DNA of 64,000 bases from Olivibacter sp036959255 (GTDB lineage Bacteria; Bacteroidota; Bacteroidia; Sphingobacteriales; Sphingobacteriaceae): assembly GCF_036959255.1 (NCBI RefSeq), contig NZ_JAWMTI010000001.1, positions 1-64,000 of the forward strand, read 5' to 3'. Below the pieces are notes generated by a model. The model saw only the letters and a list, made by a program, of their open reading frames with translations, ran no database searches and was not told the origin of the DNA. Position numbers and translations under genes: made by a program. Below, in pieces: positions 25,820 to 36,355 of the stretch; the stretch's first letter is position 1; each line of letters begins with the position of its first letter.

Positions 25820-27280
25820 CTATGTTTTCGCCTTTTCATATAATACATCACTATCTTGCTCTTTTTCATTCGTTTCTAATACAATAACTTTTGGCTCAGT
25901 CAGACGCTCTTTCAGGTAAATAAAATATTCGTCCCCTTCCACTTTACTGCGATGTATTTCCTCCGGATTGTAAGTCGTCGTTTTATTCGCAAGATCATAA
26001 AGTTTTGCGATACCCGCACCTGAAGCCACTTTGATCCTTAACGCGCCGGAAACGGGTGTATTGAAAATAATCAGGTAATATTTACCTGATTTTCTACTCC
26101 TCGTAATATACCCCCAGTCTTGTTTTTCCAAGTCAGCATAACCACAATCATAGATAGCTTCGTGATTCACCTTCATCCATTCCCCAATTTCTTTGGCCAG
26201 CTTTGTTTCTTCGACCCGGATTGCCCCCTGCCCATCCGGGCCGAAATTGAGCACGAAATTTCCGTCAAGAGATACTGACTTAGCCATCATCTCTATCAAC
26301 TCCGTACTGGTCTTCACATGACCTCTCCATTCCGAATGGTAACCCCATTGATTTTCGGGCACGGTCATTACACAGTCCCAGTCATTACCATGTACATCTT
26401 CAATGGTGGCAGGCAGCTTACGTTCCCAACCTTGTTCATAATCTCCCATCAAATCACCATTGCTATCGAAATGTCTTCTACCAAATTCATCGGCCCGAAA
26501 ACGGCTTCCGATAATCAGGCCGGGACGCATTGCGCGAAGCTCAGCTTCCAAACTATCTGCAAAGGCAGCCTGTTCAACCCATGCTTTATCCCAGCTTCCG
26601 TCAAACCATAAACCTTTCGTACTGGGATAATTGCTTAACAACTCTTTCAACTGGTTAGCAGTAAATTTCTTAAAGTCTTCATACGCCTGTTTTTCCTCCG
26701 GCGTTTTCGGCACATCCGAACGATAGCCTTTATGATGCCAATCGATGATTGAAAAATAGAGGTACACATCGATCCCTACGGCATCATAAGCCGCTACAAT
26801 CTCTTTCAGCGCGTCTTTTTTATAAGGTGAATGGGCAATCGTATAATCGGTGTACTGACTTGGCCAAAGGCAGAAACCATCATGATGCTTTGTGGTGATA
26901 ATGACATAACGAGCGCCCATATCTTTCGCTTGTGCCGCCCAAGCCTTCGCATCAAATTGTTTGGGATTAAATTGCTTGTAAAGATGATCATAGGCATCTT
27001 TTGGCATCTCTTTCCAAGAACGAATCCATTCGGCAGCACCGGCATAATACTTGCCATTCCAATGTCCGCCGGGAATGGCATAAAGCCCCCAATGTATAAA
27101 TTGGCCCAATCCATAATTTCTCCACATTTCCATTTGAGCGTCGGTCCGTTTACCTAAACGATGTGCGCCGTGTTCTAGCGCTATCGAGGATCTTTTTTCA
27201 ACCGCACCGGGAAATTGTGCCATTAAGACACGAAACGTTCCTATAAACAGAAATAAAGTGATGTATGTTCGTTTTTTCAT
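25820..27280 (-). CDS. secreted GH29 alpha-L-fucosidase
   Basis: This 486-residue exported enzyme has a signal peptide at 1-21. The GH29 barrel shows MEMWRNYGLGQFIHWGLYAIP, whose FIHWG core binds fucose, then TTKHHDGFCLWPS (His pair about 132-133). The nucleophile Asp is at about 227 in GLWFDGSW. A small C-terminal beta-sandwich follows. It removes alpha-L-fucose from glycans in the periplasm or at the surface. It is last in the locus II glycosidase set (GH2, GH20, GH29), 64 bp after GH20. The acid/base residue is not conserved enough in this family to assign by eye. Confidence 0.9.
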   Translation of the reverse strand: MKKRTYITLFLFIGTFRVLMAQFPGAVEKRSSIALEHGAHRLGKRTDAQMEMWRNYGLGQFIHWGLYAIPGGHWNGKYYAGAAEWIRSWKEMPKDAYDHLYKQFNPKQFDAKAWAAQAKDMGARYVIITTKHHDGFCLWPSQYTDYTIAHSPYKKDALKEIVAAYDAVGIDVYLYFSIIDWHHKGYRSDVPKTPEEKQAYEDFKKFTANQLKELLSNYPSTKGLWFDGSWDKAWVEQAAFADSLEAELRAMRPGLIIGSRFRADEFGRRHFDSNGDLMGDYEQGWERKLPATIEDVHGNDWDCVMTVPENQWGYHSEWRGHVKTSTELIEMMAKSVSLDGNFVLNFGPDGQGAIRVEETKLAKEIGEWMKVNHEAIYDCGYADLEKQDWGYITRSRKSGKYYLIIFNTPVSGALRIKVASGAGIAKLYDLANKTTTYNPEEIHRSKVEGDEYFIYLKERLTEPKVIVLETNEKEQDSDVLYEKAKT

Positions 27281-27296
27281 GATCGATTTCTAATTA

Positions 27297-27347
27297 GCCA
27301 ATGTGATCATTTGCTAATTGGCTAATTGTAAAATTGGCTAATTATTA
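27297..27347. repeat. degenerate 7-bp array with gctaatt units
   Basis: Units ctaattg, gctaatt, gtaaaat and tggctaa run into the TAA of the GH20 gene on the minus strand. Confidence 0.5.
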
Positions 27348-28973
27348 ATTCTCCTTCGCGTTTAAGTCTTTACGGTCTTTCTTAAAATAAACCGGTTCCG
27401 GGATCTCATCTGGCTGAAACGGGTTGTAAAAATAGAGCTCTTGTTTTCGGTATAGCTGGAGATGTTCTTTTAAACGCTCCTCAAAAGAGCGGTAGTTTTT
27501 TACCTCCCTACTACTCCAAGCAGCTTCTGCTAAACCGGCCAAGCGTGGGAAAAGCAGATAATCCACTCGATTTAAATTGGTAACGGTCTCAGTCCAAAGG
27601 TTCGCTTGTAAACCTAAGATCAGTTTTCTTTGTTCTGCATTTGAAACAAGACTGTCTGCAGAAAATGTATAAACATCCCTGAGGGAGCTGTATAACTTTC
27701 CCCATTTTCTTCCCGCACGATGGCTGCTGTCTTGCACAAAATCAAAATAAAAGGGTAAGCGTGGGCAAAGAATCGTTTGATAGCCTTTATCCAGTGATTT
27801 TTGCAATTGTTCCGGTTTATCATGCCGCCACCAACATATAATGGTACGATCCTTTGGTAAATTAATATCAGCCATTTCATCCCATACCAATAATTTTGCC
27901 TGAAGCTGGTAAACGGAATCGGCCATCCGTTCCATAAAATAGCGTTCCACATCTTTTAGGTTCTGTAGATGATGCTGATTCATCATTTTCTTAATCCCTT
28001 CATTTTGCATCCATTTATCCGATCCGAAACTCACTTCATCACCTCCGAGATGCAGCATATCGACCGGAAATAAGGCCTTTGTTTCACGAAGGATCGCTGA
28101 TAAATAGGCATAGGTCTCTTCTTTTCCCGGATCAAAGGTAAAATCGGGATGCTGATCGCTACCACCACCACTATATTTCGGATAAGCTCTATTGGCAGCG
28201 GTAGCATGCCCAGGCATATCAATTTCCGGAATCACCTGAATATTCCGCTTACTAGCGTAGTCAATTACCTCCGCAATCTCTCTTTGTGTATAATAAGCCG
28301 CCGGTTTCAGCGGATTATTGTGATCACCAATCCCTCCGATCAGCGCTAGTTTAGGATATTTTTTGATTTCCAGTCGCCAAGCAGGTTCATCCGTTAGATG
28401 CCAATGCAGCTTATTTAATTTATAAAAGGCCATCCAGTCGATTAAATCCATCACCTTTTCTTTGCCAATAAAGAAACGTGATTCATCCAACATCAATCCA
28501 CGCCAGGGATATGCAGGTTCATCTTCGATTTGCCAAGCCGGGATTAAAATCTTATTCCTATTTACATCGATATTAGCAACCAGCTGCATTAAACTGGAAG
28601 CTGCATTAAAGACTCCAGCCACCGAGCCAGCTTCAATGGAGATACCTCGCTCGGTAATCATTAAGCGATAAGCTTCTTCCGCATTGTTTTTCTTTTCAGC
28701 CAATCTTAAATGAATGGCAGCAGTATTTGACATTTTTTTGCGACTTGTAGCTAAAGGCAAAAGCTTCAAACGCAGCAACTCCTGTTGCAAATAAGAAGCG
28801 ACATCCGCTAATGCAGGATCTTCCACCAACAAAGGTGTATTCATATCCAAGATAAATGCTCCCGCCTGAAGATTCGCTTTTAGCGGTGCGGGAATAATCG
28901 GACAATGCTGTTGTCCGTAACCGGGAAGCGTTAGCGCTAAAAGCACAATCCAAGTTAAAAGTCGGTTTATCAT
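27345..28973 (-). CDS. secreted GH20 beta-N-acetylhexosaminidase (locus II)
   Basis: This 542-residue exported enzyme has a signal peptide at 1-21 and an N-terminal GH20b domain (about 25-150). The GH20 barrel contains NKLHWHLTDEPAWRLEI, VIPEIDMPGHATAA and the catalytic Asp-Glu pair D312-E313 in HLGGDEVSFG. The mechanism is substrate-assisted cleavage of terminal GlcNAc or GalNAc. It sits between GH2 and GH29 in a run driven by the boxed promoter at 31249. With a beta-galactosidase and fucosidase it would dismantle fucosylated N-acetyllactosamine or core O-glycan arms. Confidence 0.92.
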   Translation of the reverse strand: MINRLLTWIVLLALTLPGYGQQHCPIIPAPLKANLQAGAFILDMNTPLLVEDPALADVASYLQQELLRLKLLPLATSRKKMSNTAAIHLRLAEKKNNAEEAYRLMITERGISIEAGSVAGVFNAASSLMQLVANIDVNRNKILIPAWQIEDEPAYPWRGLMLDESRFFIGKEKVMDLIDWMAFYKLNKLHWHLTDEPAWRLEIKKYPKLALIGGIGDHNNPLKPAAYYTQREIAEVIDYASKRNIQVIPEIDMPGHATAANRAYPKYSGGGSDQHPDFTFDPGKEETYAYLSAILRETKALFPVDMLHLGGDEVSFGSDKWMQNEGIKKMMNQHHLQNLKDVERYFMERMADSVYQLQAKLLVWDEMADINLPKDRTIICWWRHDKPEQLQKSLDKGYQTILCPRLPFYFDFVQDSSHRAGRKWGKLYSSLRDVYTFSADSLVSNAEQRKLILGLQANLWTETVTNLNRVDYLLFPRLAGLAEAAWSSREVKNYRSFEERLKEHLQLYRKQELYFYNPFQPDEIPEPVYFKKDRKDLNAKEN

Positions 28974-28982
28974 ATCGTTGTA

Positions 28983-29022
28983 AGTTATTATCAGCTATCA
29001 GAAATCGGTTATCAGCCGTTCA
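28983..29022. repeat. degenerate 7-bp array
   Basis: agttatt, atcagct, atcagaa, atcggtt and atcagcc follow in register just upstream of the GH20 start. Confidence 0.5.
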
Positions 29023-29044
29023 CACCTCCTTCGGTTGTTACAAA

Positions 29045-29090
29045 TTATAATTAGCTAATCGGCTAATTATTACATTGGCTAATCAACCAA
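29045..29090. repeat. degenerate 7-bp array reaching the GH2 stop
   Basis: aattagc, taatcgg, ctaatta, ttacatt, ggctaat and caaccaa; the TAG of the GH2 gene (29079-29081) lies inside the array. Confidence 0.5.
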
Positions 29091-31163
29091 ATCCCACACG
29101 ATCGCATCTTTTAGAATTTTCTCCCTGCTTTCACCTATTGCTTCTATTTCATTCATACCTTTTTGTAATTTCACTTTGTCGAACAGCCAATGTTGTTTAT
29201 TTACCCCTTGTTTTCCTACATAATATTGTCCATTCACGGAAAGCGAAATTTTTGTTAGATTAGAAAAGACTTGTATATGGGTAATTTCCTCTTTACGTTT
29301 ATTATCTCTTCTATTAGCAATATAAATCATTGGCTCCGGATTCCAATTGGCCTTGTACCAATAAAAGCTATCTTTTTTTCGCTTCCGATCAAAGGTGATA
29401 AGTCCTTTTAGATTACGTGCATTGACGCCTCCGCGATTCCACATAGGTACTGCAAATTCAAAGGCATTCCATAGATAAGAAGCTAAAATATAAGGATGTT
29501 TTTCGATAATTGCCCATTGTTTTATATGCGTTTCTGTTTGATAGTTTTCAGGGAAGAATTCACCGCTTACCGGATTGATATCTTTTGCCGAAGGCAGTAT
29601 TTCCGAAGATTGATCTATGTTTCCGTCAGCGCCATACTCCGTCAACATCACTTTATATTGTGGATACTCCTTTTCCAATCCGCTTGCCCATGATTCCAAA
29701 TCGCCAATTTCCCCTTCATACCAGCCATAATAACGATTCATCCCTTGCACATCGCCCGCCAAATTTGCAGGTCTTCCCATTTCGCCATAACCGCTTACAG
29801 CTGCAGTAGGCCGATCGGGATCGTTCGTTTTGGCGATATCGTTCAGTTCCCTTGTTAAAACCGGCACATGTTCGTCCCTTGTTTTTGAATAAACTTCATT
29901 ATGCATTCCCCAAATATAAATAGAGGGGTGGTTTCTGTTTTGGCGAATGAGTTCTGTCATTTGCTGCTTGGCATTCTCCCCCTCGGTCAGGGAAGTGCTG
30001 TTGACAAAAGGAATCTCCGCCCAGATGAGAAATCCTATACTATCCGCCAAAGCGTACATATCTTCTGCCTGCTGGTAATGCGCCAAACGAATTGTCGTAG
30101 CCCCCATTTCCTTGATCAAGTTCATATCCTCCAGGTGTTGTTCATGACTTAATGCATTGCCATGTTCCCAGCGATCCTGATGCCTGGTAACACCATACAT
30201 GGGATATTTTTCTCCATTTAAGAACACCCCTTCACCAGCTCTCAGCTCAAAATACCTTATACCTAATGGCTGCTTAACTGCATCTAGCTCCTCTCCATCG
30301 GCTAATAGACTGGTTGTTAAGGTATAGCAATAGGGATCTTTTACTCCTTTCCACAAGTGTGGTCTTTGAATGGAGAAAGGCTGTTCTACGACTGTCATCC
30401 CTTGTGGACTTACTGCTACTTCTTTCTTTGTCTGTAAAACCTGTCTGCCGTTTGCATCCTTCACCGTCGTTTGCACCGTAATGTTTTTCAGTGTTTTTTT
30501 CCTATTCTCCAATTTGGCTTCTACCACAATGTCCGCCTGCTCAGCCGAAACGTTTTTTTGACGGATATAGATGCCGGGTGAAGCATAATCCGTTGTACTG
30601 ATATTGACCTGATTTGTAATGATCATGCTAACAGGTCGGTAAATACCTCCGTATATCGGAAATAAGAACTGGTTTATGGGCAATACATCCTTTCTTGCTT
30701 CGTTATTTGTTTTTACCAGTAAGATATTCTCTTCCTTCCAATCGATTGAATTGGTGATTTCAAAAGCAAAAGCTGCATAGCTTCCTTTATGTGTACAAAG
30801 GTATTTGCCGTTCATATAAATTGTTGCAACCGAGCCCACGCCTTCGAACCGCAGGAAGACTCGTTTTTCCTTCCATGCAGGGTCGGGTTTAAACGCCTTC
30901 CGATAAAAAGCATCTCCGGCATAAAAGTTTTTGTCAAGCTGCATATCCGTTCGATTATAAGTATGCGGAACAGTAATGTATTCCCAATCGGCGCTCGTAA
31001 AATCAATTTCTTTGCTGTAATCAGCGGCACCTTTTTTAAATTGCCAGTGATCGTTGAAAGGAATCACTTGTCTACCACCCTGTGCCTGAACAGTGAAATA
31101 CCCAAAGATAATGGTACAACAGATTCCAATGGAAACGTATTTAAAAAATTGCTGCATATGCAT
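29079..31163 (-). CDS. secreted GH2 glycosidase, probable beta-galactosidase
   Basis: This 694-residue exported enzyme has a signal peptide at 1-27. The sugar-binding jelly-roll (about 35-185), immunoglobulin-like domain (about 190-300) and TIM barrel (about 305-600) of GH2 are all recognisable. The acid/base Glu is at 423 (IWGMHNEV) and the nucleophile Glu at 509 (VMLTEYGAD). A short C-terminal domain follows. beta-Galactosidase is favoured by the RHQDRWEHGNALS and WAEIPF context, but beta-glucuronidase or mannosidase cannot be excluded without a tree. It is first of the GH2-GH20-GH29 set, with its own boxed promoter. Confidence 0.85.
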   Translation of the reverse strand: MHMQQFFKYVSIGICCTIIFGYFTVQAQGGRQVIPFNDHWQFKKGAADYSKEIDFTSADWEYITVPHTYNRTDMQLDKNFYAGDAFYRKAFKPDPAWKEKRVFLRFEGVGSVATIYMNGKYLCTHKGSYAAFAFEITNSIDWKEENILLVKTNNEARKDVLPINQFLFPIYGGIYRPVSMIITNQVNISTTDYASPGIYIRQKNVSAEQADIVVEAKLENRKKTLKNITVQTTVKDANGRQVLQTKKEVAVSPQGMTVVEQPFSIQRPHLWKGVKDPYCYTLTTSLLADGEELDAVKQPLGIRYFELRAGEGVFLNGEKYPMYGVTRHQDRWEHGNALSHEQHLEDMNLIKEMGATTIRLAHYQQAEDMYALADSIGFLIWAEIPFVNSTSLTEGENAKQQMTELIRQNRNHPSIYIWGMHNEVYSKTRDEHVPVLTRELNDIAKTNDPDRPTAAVSGYGEMGRPANLAGDVQGMNRYYGWYEGEIGDLESWASGLEKEYPQYKVMLTEYGADGNIDQSSEILPSAKDINPVSGEFFPENYQTETHIKQWAIIEKHPYILASYLWNAFEFAVPMWNRGGVNARNLKGLITFDRKRKKDSFYWYKANWNPEPMIYIANRRDNKRKEEITHIQVFSNLTKISLSVNGQYYVGKQGVNKQHWLFDKVKLQKGMNEIEAIGESREKILKDAIVWDLVD

Positions 31164-31248
31164 TTGTATATGAACACCGATGTATGTATCGTGGTATTCC
31201 CTTCTTTTGAATAATTTTTAGATTTTTAATGTGATTAATTCTTTCTTC

Positions 31249-31306
31249 ACAAGATAAACAGGAATCTTTGCTTAAACAACTGACAGGCTAAATCAATCGG
31301 TTGCGC
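31249..31306 (-). promoter_or_regulatory. boxed promoter of the GH2-GH20-GH29 operon
   Basis: On the minus strand: a box at 31291-31306 (plus strand aatcaatcggttgcgc, one good half-site), TTG at 31277-31279, exactly 20 bp, then TATCTTGT at 31249-31256. The box-to-TTG spacing (19.5 bp) equals that at 23943 and 53148. The -7 element is the weakest of the four. It lies in the 271-bp gap after SusD, consistent with separate transcription of the glycosidases. Confidence 0.5.
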
Positions 31307-31434
31307 AGATTACGACAACCTTTTCGCTATGAGCCAATAAGTCTAATGTTTCACGTAACGCCTGGGTATAAATAACTTGCTCTGCAAATCATTTATACCA
31401 ATTCGCACCGAACGATTAATACTTTTTTATTGGT

Positions 31435-33072
31435 TTAATTATAGCCCGGGTTTTGCGGAAATTCGGCTCCACTGTTCGCATCTATTACTTCCTGCGGAAT
31501 AGGCCAAAGAACGTGATAATCTTGAATAAGCGATCTGGATTGCTCATTTAAAGTCCTTACACGATCAAGGAAAACCTGTTGCCCGAATCGGGAAAGTGTT
31601 ATTCTGCGCATTTCCTCACCAATTAGTTCGCGAGCTCTTTCATCTAGCAGGTAATCAACATTCATTGCTGAGGGGGAAACAATACTGGCATTCGCCCGAC
31701 TTCGAACTTCGTTAACAGCTTGTGCCGCTGCCGGCAGATTGTTCTGTTGCAGATAGGCTTCTGCCAATAATAGGTAGGTCTCTGCTAACCGTATTTTTAC
31801 TCGATCTTTCATGTTTCCCTCAAAAGCCGGGTTATCTGCAGTTTTACCATAAAAGAATTTTGTCGTGGTAGGAAATAAATTTCCTGAATTGATCATTTGT
31901 TGAGTAATCGTAACTTTTTGACCATATAAAGCAGAAGTAGGATCATTGTAATACCAATTCCGTTTTATATTATACTCCGAATTACGGATGTCAGTTGTTT
32001 CGTAGCTGTTGAGCCACCAATCGAAAGGTCGAATTTGTCCAAGGCCACGTCCACCTAGCGAGTCAGCCAAGGTAAAACCTCCTACGTTGGCATAAAAGGG
32101 TACCCATGCTCTTTTGCTCCAGTCCGTATACAAGTCGCCTCCACCTTGTGTATTATACTCCAGTTGAATTGCCCATATGGTTTCCCGATTACCCGACTTT
32201 CTATTTTGGTTATGTTCGATAAATAGATCATGGAAAACGTCTCCTCCTTGATCTTTCTCCGCACCAAATCGCTCTCTATTCAGCGTATAGTACCCCGATT
32301 CCACAACCTGTTTGGCTGCAATGATCGCTGAATCGGGTTTCCGGGCTACTAAATAATCTTCTGCGAGATAATGCAATGCTGCCCACTTCGTAAGCTTGCC
32401 GTCTTCAATCGCGTCTGGATTCTCCGGTAAATTAGCCGATGCATATTTCAAATCGTCTATCATGTGTTGCACCACTTCAGCACGAGGGGTACGTGTAAAA
32501 TCTGTTCGAGGATCGGATGAAATCTCCTCTACCCACGGTACATCCCCATATAAGTTGATGAGGTAACGATAACCATACGCTCGAAAAAACAGAGCGGTAG
32601 CGCGTACACGATTGGGGTCATTCGCCGGGTCGTCCCATACAATGTCGTGATGATCCAATGCATAGATAATACTGTTGGCATTACCTATTAAACCGTAAGC
32701 AAACCTCCAATAATTGCGCACATAACTGGAGGCATTGTCGAGCGTATACTGTGCAAAAGGAATCAGCGAACCGTCAGGTCCATTGGATTTGGTCGTTACA
32801 ATATCAGTTCCTACTTGCAATGCTTCCTGCGGTGTCGCACCTTGCGAAAACAAATCATTATTCCAGGTTTGAAACTCTAACCGGGCATAGGCATACAGAC
32901 CATTTAATCCAGCTTCAAATCCTGCCGTGGTCGTATACGAATTATCAGGAGATAAAAACCCACTGGTATCCTCATCGAGAAAATCCTTTTTGCAACTGCT
33001 GGCTGCTGAGAGCAGCAATGCGCTATATACTAGTCTATGTATTACTTTCATCTTGAATTTAGAATTGAACAT
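31435..33072 (-). CDS. SusD/RagB-type nutrient-binding lipoprotein (locus II)
   Basis: This lipoprotein has 545 residues if started at 33072. The alternative ATG at 33051 (MKVIHRL) would avoid the 14-bp overlap with SusC and give a more normal signal peptide. The lipid Cys is in SAASSCKK. SusD scaffold segments include RATALFFRAYGYRYLINLYGDVPW, whose core is at about 135-155, and the late RLAETYLLLAEAYLQQNN and DERARELIGEE. It binds the glycan at the surface over the SusC channel. The glycosidase genes that follow suggest a fucosylated beta-galactoside ligand. Confidence 0.9.
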   Translation of the reverse strand: MFNSKFKMKVIHRLVYSALLLSAASSCKKDFLDEDTSGFLSPDNSYTTTAGFEAGLNGLYAYARLEFQTWNNDLFSQGATPQEALQVGTDIVTTKSNGPDGSLIPFAQYTLDNASSYVRNYWRFAYGLIGNANSIIYALDHHDIVWDDPANDPNRVRATALFFRAYGYRYLINLYGDVPWVEEISSDPRTDFTRTPRAEVVQHMIDDLKYASANLPENPDAIEDGKLTKWAALHYLAEDYLVARKPDSAIIAAKQVVESGYYTLNRERFGAEKDQGGDVFHDLFIEHNQNRKSGNRETIWAIQLEYNTQGGGDLYTDWSKRAWVPFYANVGGFTLADSLGGRGLGQIRPFDWWLNSYETTDIRNSEYNIKRNWYYNDPTSALYGQKVTITQQMINSGNLFPTTTKFFYGKTADNPAFEGNMKDRVKIRLAETYLLLAEAYLQQNNLPAAAQAVNEVRSRANASIVSPSAMNVDYLLDERARELIGEEMRRITLSRFGQQVFLDRVRTLNEQSRSLIQDYHVLWPIPQEVIDANSGAEFPQNPGYN

Positions 33073-36000
33073 TTACACCTAAAGAAAATACGCGAGCGAC
33101 CGGATAAGGCGATAAAATATTTGTTGTTGTTGGATTTCCGGTTGCCGTATTAACACTTAAAGCTTCTGGATTATATCCTTTTACCTTGGTGAAGGTATAT
33201 AAGTTACGCGCGTTGATAAACGTGCGAATACTGCCGATGTGCAATTTATCCAGTTGCTCTCCGCTGAAGGTATAGCTTAAAGTCAGATCCCTAATGCGCC
33301 AAAACGCAGCATTAATATAATACTTGTGGGTATTCACCGGTATATAGCCGGGAGATGGTACATCCTGACTCGGATTATCGGGTGTCCAGTAGTCCATATC
33401 CGAAAGATAGTTGGCTCCACTGCCCGGTATGAAACGCTCTACATTTGTAAAATTGTCTTCTTTGGTCACGCCAAATGCCCCGTTCATAAAGAAAGACAGA
33501 TTAAATTTTTTATAGGTAAAATCATTACCGAAACCCAGGGTATATTTTGGGATTTTTGTACCCATCACCGTCCGATCGTTCGCGGTAATTTTTCCGTCAC
33601 CGTCTAAATCGGCCAGTTTTGCATCTCCGGGTTTTGCATTTGGCTGCCAGGAATTAGCAATATCATCACTTTCCTGCCAAATACCAATTACTTTATAATC
33701 ATAAAAGATGCGGATCGGTTGACCGATAATATAACCACTGGAAAGATTACTTTTTCCATCACCTGTCAATTCGACGATCTCATTGTCATTATAAGCAAAA
33801 TTGATATTGGAATTCCATTTAAAATCGTCTTGCACGACGTTTTGTGTATTCAAGTTGATTTCAATTCCGAGGTTTTTCGTTTTTCCAATATTACTAACGA
33901 TCGTGTTATAGCCGTTCATCACAGGAACTTGCCTGCTCATCAGTAGATCATAGGTACGCGTTTTATACACATCGATGCTCCCATTGATCCGATTGTTCAA
34001 TAAGCCGAAATCAAGTCCTGCATTTAATGATTCGGTGGTTTCCCATTTCAAATTTTTATTACCAATCGCGTCGAAGGCTAAGGCCAAGCCATTGACCGCC
34101 ATTCCGCCATCACCAAATAAATATTGAATATTTGTTAGCCGATCGTAAGTCTGATAGGCACTGATGGCTTGATTACCGTTTTTCCCATAGGATAATCGCA
34201 GTTTCAGGTTATTAATCAGCGAACTGGTAAAAAAATCTTCAGAAGAAATAACCCAAGCTCCTGCTACAGAAGGAAAGAAAGCCCATTTATCGCCTTCGGC
34301 GAAGGCCGAGTAGCCGTCCGAACGTCCTGTTAAGGTTAACAAGTATCGATCTTTATATCCATAATTGACCCTTCCCATGTAGGATAAGAGCGCTGTATTA
34401 ATGAGTCCCGATTCAATTTGTTTATTATTTGAAGCTGATTCGAGGTTATTATACCCATTATCTGTGACAAAATTTTCGCCATAAAGCCGATTGTCTTTAA
34501 TATTCGACTTCTGCGCGCTATACAAAGCCACTACATTGATTTTATGGTCACCAAAACTACGATTATATGTCAGGAGATTTTCCCAAGTCCAATCATAAGC
34601 ATTCTGCCCTTCGATTTCACCATAGCCGTTTACTCCTTGTCCGGCCAAGGTGTTTGAGCCATAATAACTTCCGGTTTCCGTATTACGATAATTAATCCCA
34701 AAAGTGGTCTTAAAGTTTAGGCCTTCTACAGGCAATTGTACGTCTAAAAAAGAATTAGCGTATACGGAGCGTTTGGTTTGATTGTAAATACCATTTTCAT
34801 CTGCAAATGGGTGCGCATAAAGCGTCTGTGCATACATCGGATAGATGGCAATATCCCCATTATCTTCACGATCTTTTCCATAAGGACTCATTTTGACGGC
34901 ATTATCGATGGAAGGTTGTACACCGTTATTATCAGACTGCATCAGTTGTGCCATCAAACCGAGTTTAAGCCATGAACTCAAATTTTGGTTGAGATTCAAA
35001 TTCACATTGTATCGCTTAAAAGGTGAATTTCTCACCACCCCCTCTTGATTAAGATAGGCAGCAGAAGCATAGTAAGTTGCGTTTTCATTTCCACCTGAAA
35101 AACTAACTTGATGCTCTTGCATTGGTGCATTGCTATTGAAGACACGGTCCTGCCAATCTACTTCAACGCCTTTTTTTGACTGCTCCAAGACATTGGCGAA
35201 GAGGTAATTTTCAGGATTAAGCTCGTCTCCCGTACGCCCCATCGCTACTTGGTAATCATGCATATATTGCAGGTATTCGGCACCATTCATCAATGGTAAA
35301 CGCCTAGCTACGTTTTGTATACCGAAATAACCATTGTAGGTTATTTTAGGCCCGCCGGATATCCCTTTTTTAGAAGTGATCAGAATGACGCCGTTTGCGG
35401 CACGTGAACCGTATATGGCCGTAGAAGAAGCGTCTTTTAACACAGAGATATTTTCAATTGTATTAGGCGAAATATCACTCATGGAACCACTAAAAGGAAT
35501 ACCATCCAAAATAATCAGCGGATCGTTCGAGGCTGTAATGGAATTTTGCCCACGAACGTTCATCATCGCGGTTGCTCCCGGACTTGCATCACCGGTGTTT
35601 ATGGTTAGACCTGCTACTTTTCCCTGTAATTTATCTACAATGTTAGGTGAATTCACATTTTCCAACTCTTTTGCTGAGACTGTCGCTATACTTCCTGTCA
35701 AATCGGATTTTTTTTGTGATCCGTATCCCACTACGACCACTTCATCCAACACGTCACTTTCCTGACGTAAGATGACGCGCATTGAGTCTTTTGTTGCCGG
35801 TAATTCTTGTGCCACGCTTCCAATGTAGGAGAAGATCAATAGCTCACCTTCTTTTATATCCTGAAGGACGAATCTCCCTTCGGCATCTGTCATCGTACCT
35901 TTACTTGTTCCTTTCTTCCGAACCGATACACCTGCCATAGGACTTCCTAACGAATCGACAACAACACCGCCAACCTTCTGTAGCTGGATGATGTCCGACT

Positions 36001-36355
36001 TAGATTGAACTATTCCCTGCTTGGGTTTTAAGGTAATTGTCTCCTCTACGATAGCATACACAAAAGGCTGATTGTTGAAAATCTGCTGCATGACGACTTT
36101 TAAGGCCTGGTTTTTTACCTGAATAGTGACCGGTTTGGCCGCAGCCAAATACTTTTGATCGTAAAAAAAGGTGTAACCACTTTGCTTTGTAAGGGCTTCG
36201 ATCACTTCTTTTAACGAGGCGTTCTTTAGGTTCAACGAAATTTGTTGTGCATAAGCTGCGTAGCCAAATTTCCAACTACATAATAGCATGAAACATACCC
36301 AATATATAACATGACTTGGTTTGCTCCGCGTTTTCAATAGTTTTCTAAAATTCAT
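33059..36355 (-). CDS. SusC/RagA-type TonB-dependent transporter (locus II)
   Basis: This outer-membrane transporter has 1098 residues. The signal region is at about 15-37, and an STN domain at about 38-112 (ISLNLKNASLKEVIEALTKQ) is used for signalling. A carboxypeptidase-like domain is at about 128-200. The TonB box and plug (about 205-330) show LDEVVVVGYGSQKKSDLTGS and YGSRAANGVILITSKKG. The beta-barrel ends in SLGVNVQF. It overlaps SusD by 14 bp at most. The STN domain ties it to the FecR/sigma pair immediately upstream. Confidence 0.92.
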   Translation of the reverse strand: MNFRKLLKTRSKPSHVIYWVCFMLLCSWKFGYAAYAQQISLNLKNASLKEVIEALTKQSGYTFFYDQKYLAAAKPVTIQVKNQALKVVMQQIFNNQPFVYAIVEETITLKPKQGIVQSKSDIIQLQKVGGVVVDSLGSPMAGVSVRKKGTSKGTMTDAEGRFVLQDIKEGELLIFSYIGSVAQELPATKDSMRVILRQESDVLDEVVVVGYGSQKKSDLTGSIATVSAKELENVNSPNIVDKLQGKVAGLTINTGDASPGATAMMNVRGQNSITASNDPLIILDGIPFSGSMSDISPNTIENISVLKDASSTAIYGSRAANGVILITSKKGISGGPKITYNGYFGIQNVARRLPLMNGAEYLQYMHDYQVAMGRTGDELNPENYLFANVLEQSKKGVEVDWQDRVFNSNAPMQEHQVSFSGGNENATYYASAAYLNQEGVVRNSPFKRYNVNLNLNQNLSSWLKLGLMAQLMQSDNNGVQPSIDNAVKMSPYGKDREDNGDIAIYPMYAQTLYAHPFADENGIYNQTKRSVYANSFLDVQLPVEGLNFKTTFGINYRNTETGSYYGSNTLAGQGVNGYGEIEGQNAYDWTWENLLTYNRSFGDHKINVVALYSAQKSNIKDNRLYGENFVTDNGYNNLESASNNKQIESGLINTALLSYMGRVNYGYKDRYLLTLTGRSDGYSAFAEGDKWAFFPSVAGAWVISSEDFFTSSLINNLKLRLSYGKNGNQAISAYQTYDRLTNIQYLFGDGGMAVNGLALAFDAIGNKNLKWETTESLNAGLDFGLLNNRINGSIDVYKTRTYDLLMSRQVPVMNGYNTIVSNIGKTKNLGIEINLNTQNVVQDDFKWNSNINFAYNDNEIVELTGDGKSNLSSGYIIGQPIRIFYDYKVIGIWQESDDIANSWQPNAKPGDAKLADLDGDGKITANDRTVMGTKIPKYTLGFGNDFTYKKFNLSFFMNGAFGVTKEDNFTNVERFIPGSGANYLSDMDYWTPDNPSQDVPSPGYIPVNTHKYYINAAFWRIRDLTLSYTFSGEQLDKLHIGSIRTFINARNLYTFTKVKGYNPEALSVNTATGNPTTTNILSPYPVARVFSLGVNVQF

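Noticed and set aside
33051..33072. Frameshift or fusion between SusC and SusD because the genes overlap
   Set aside because: The overlap is 14 bp at most and vanishes if SusD starts at the ATG at 33051, which gives a better lipoprotein signal.
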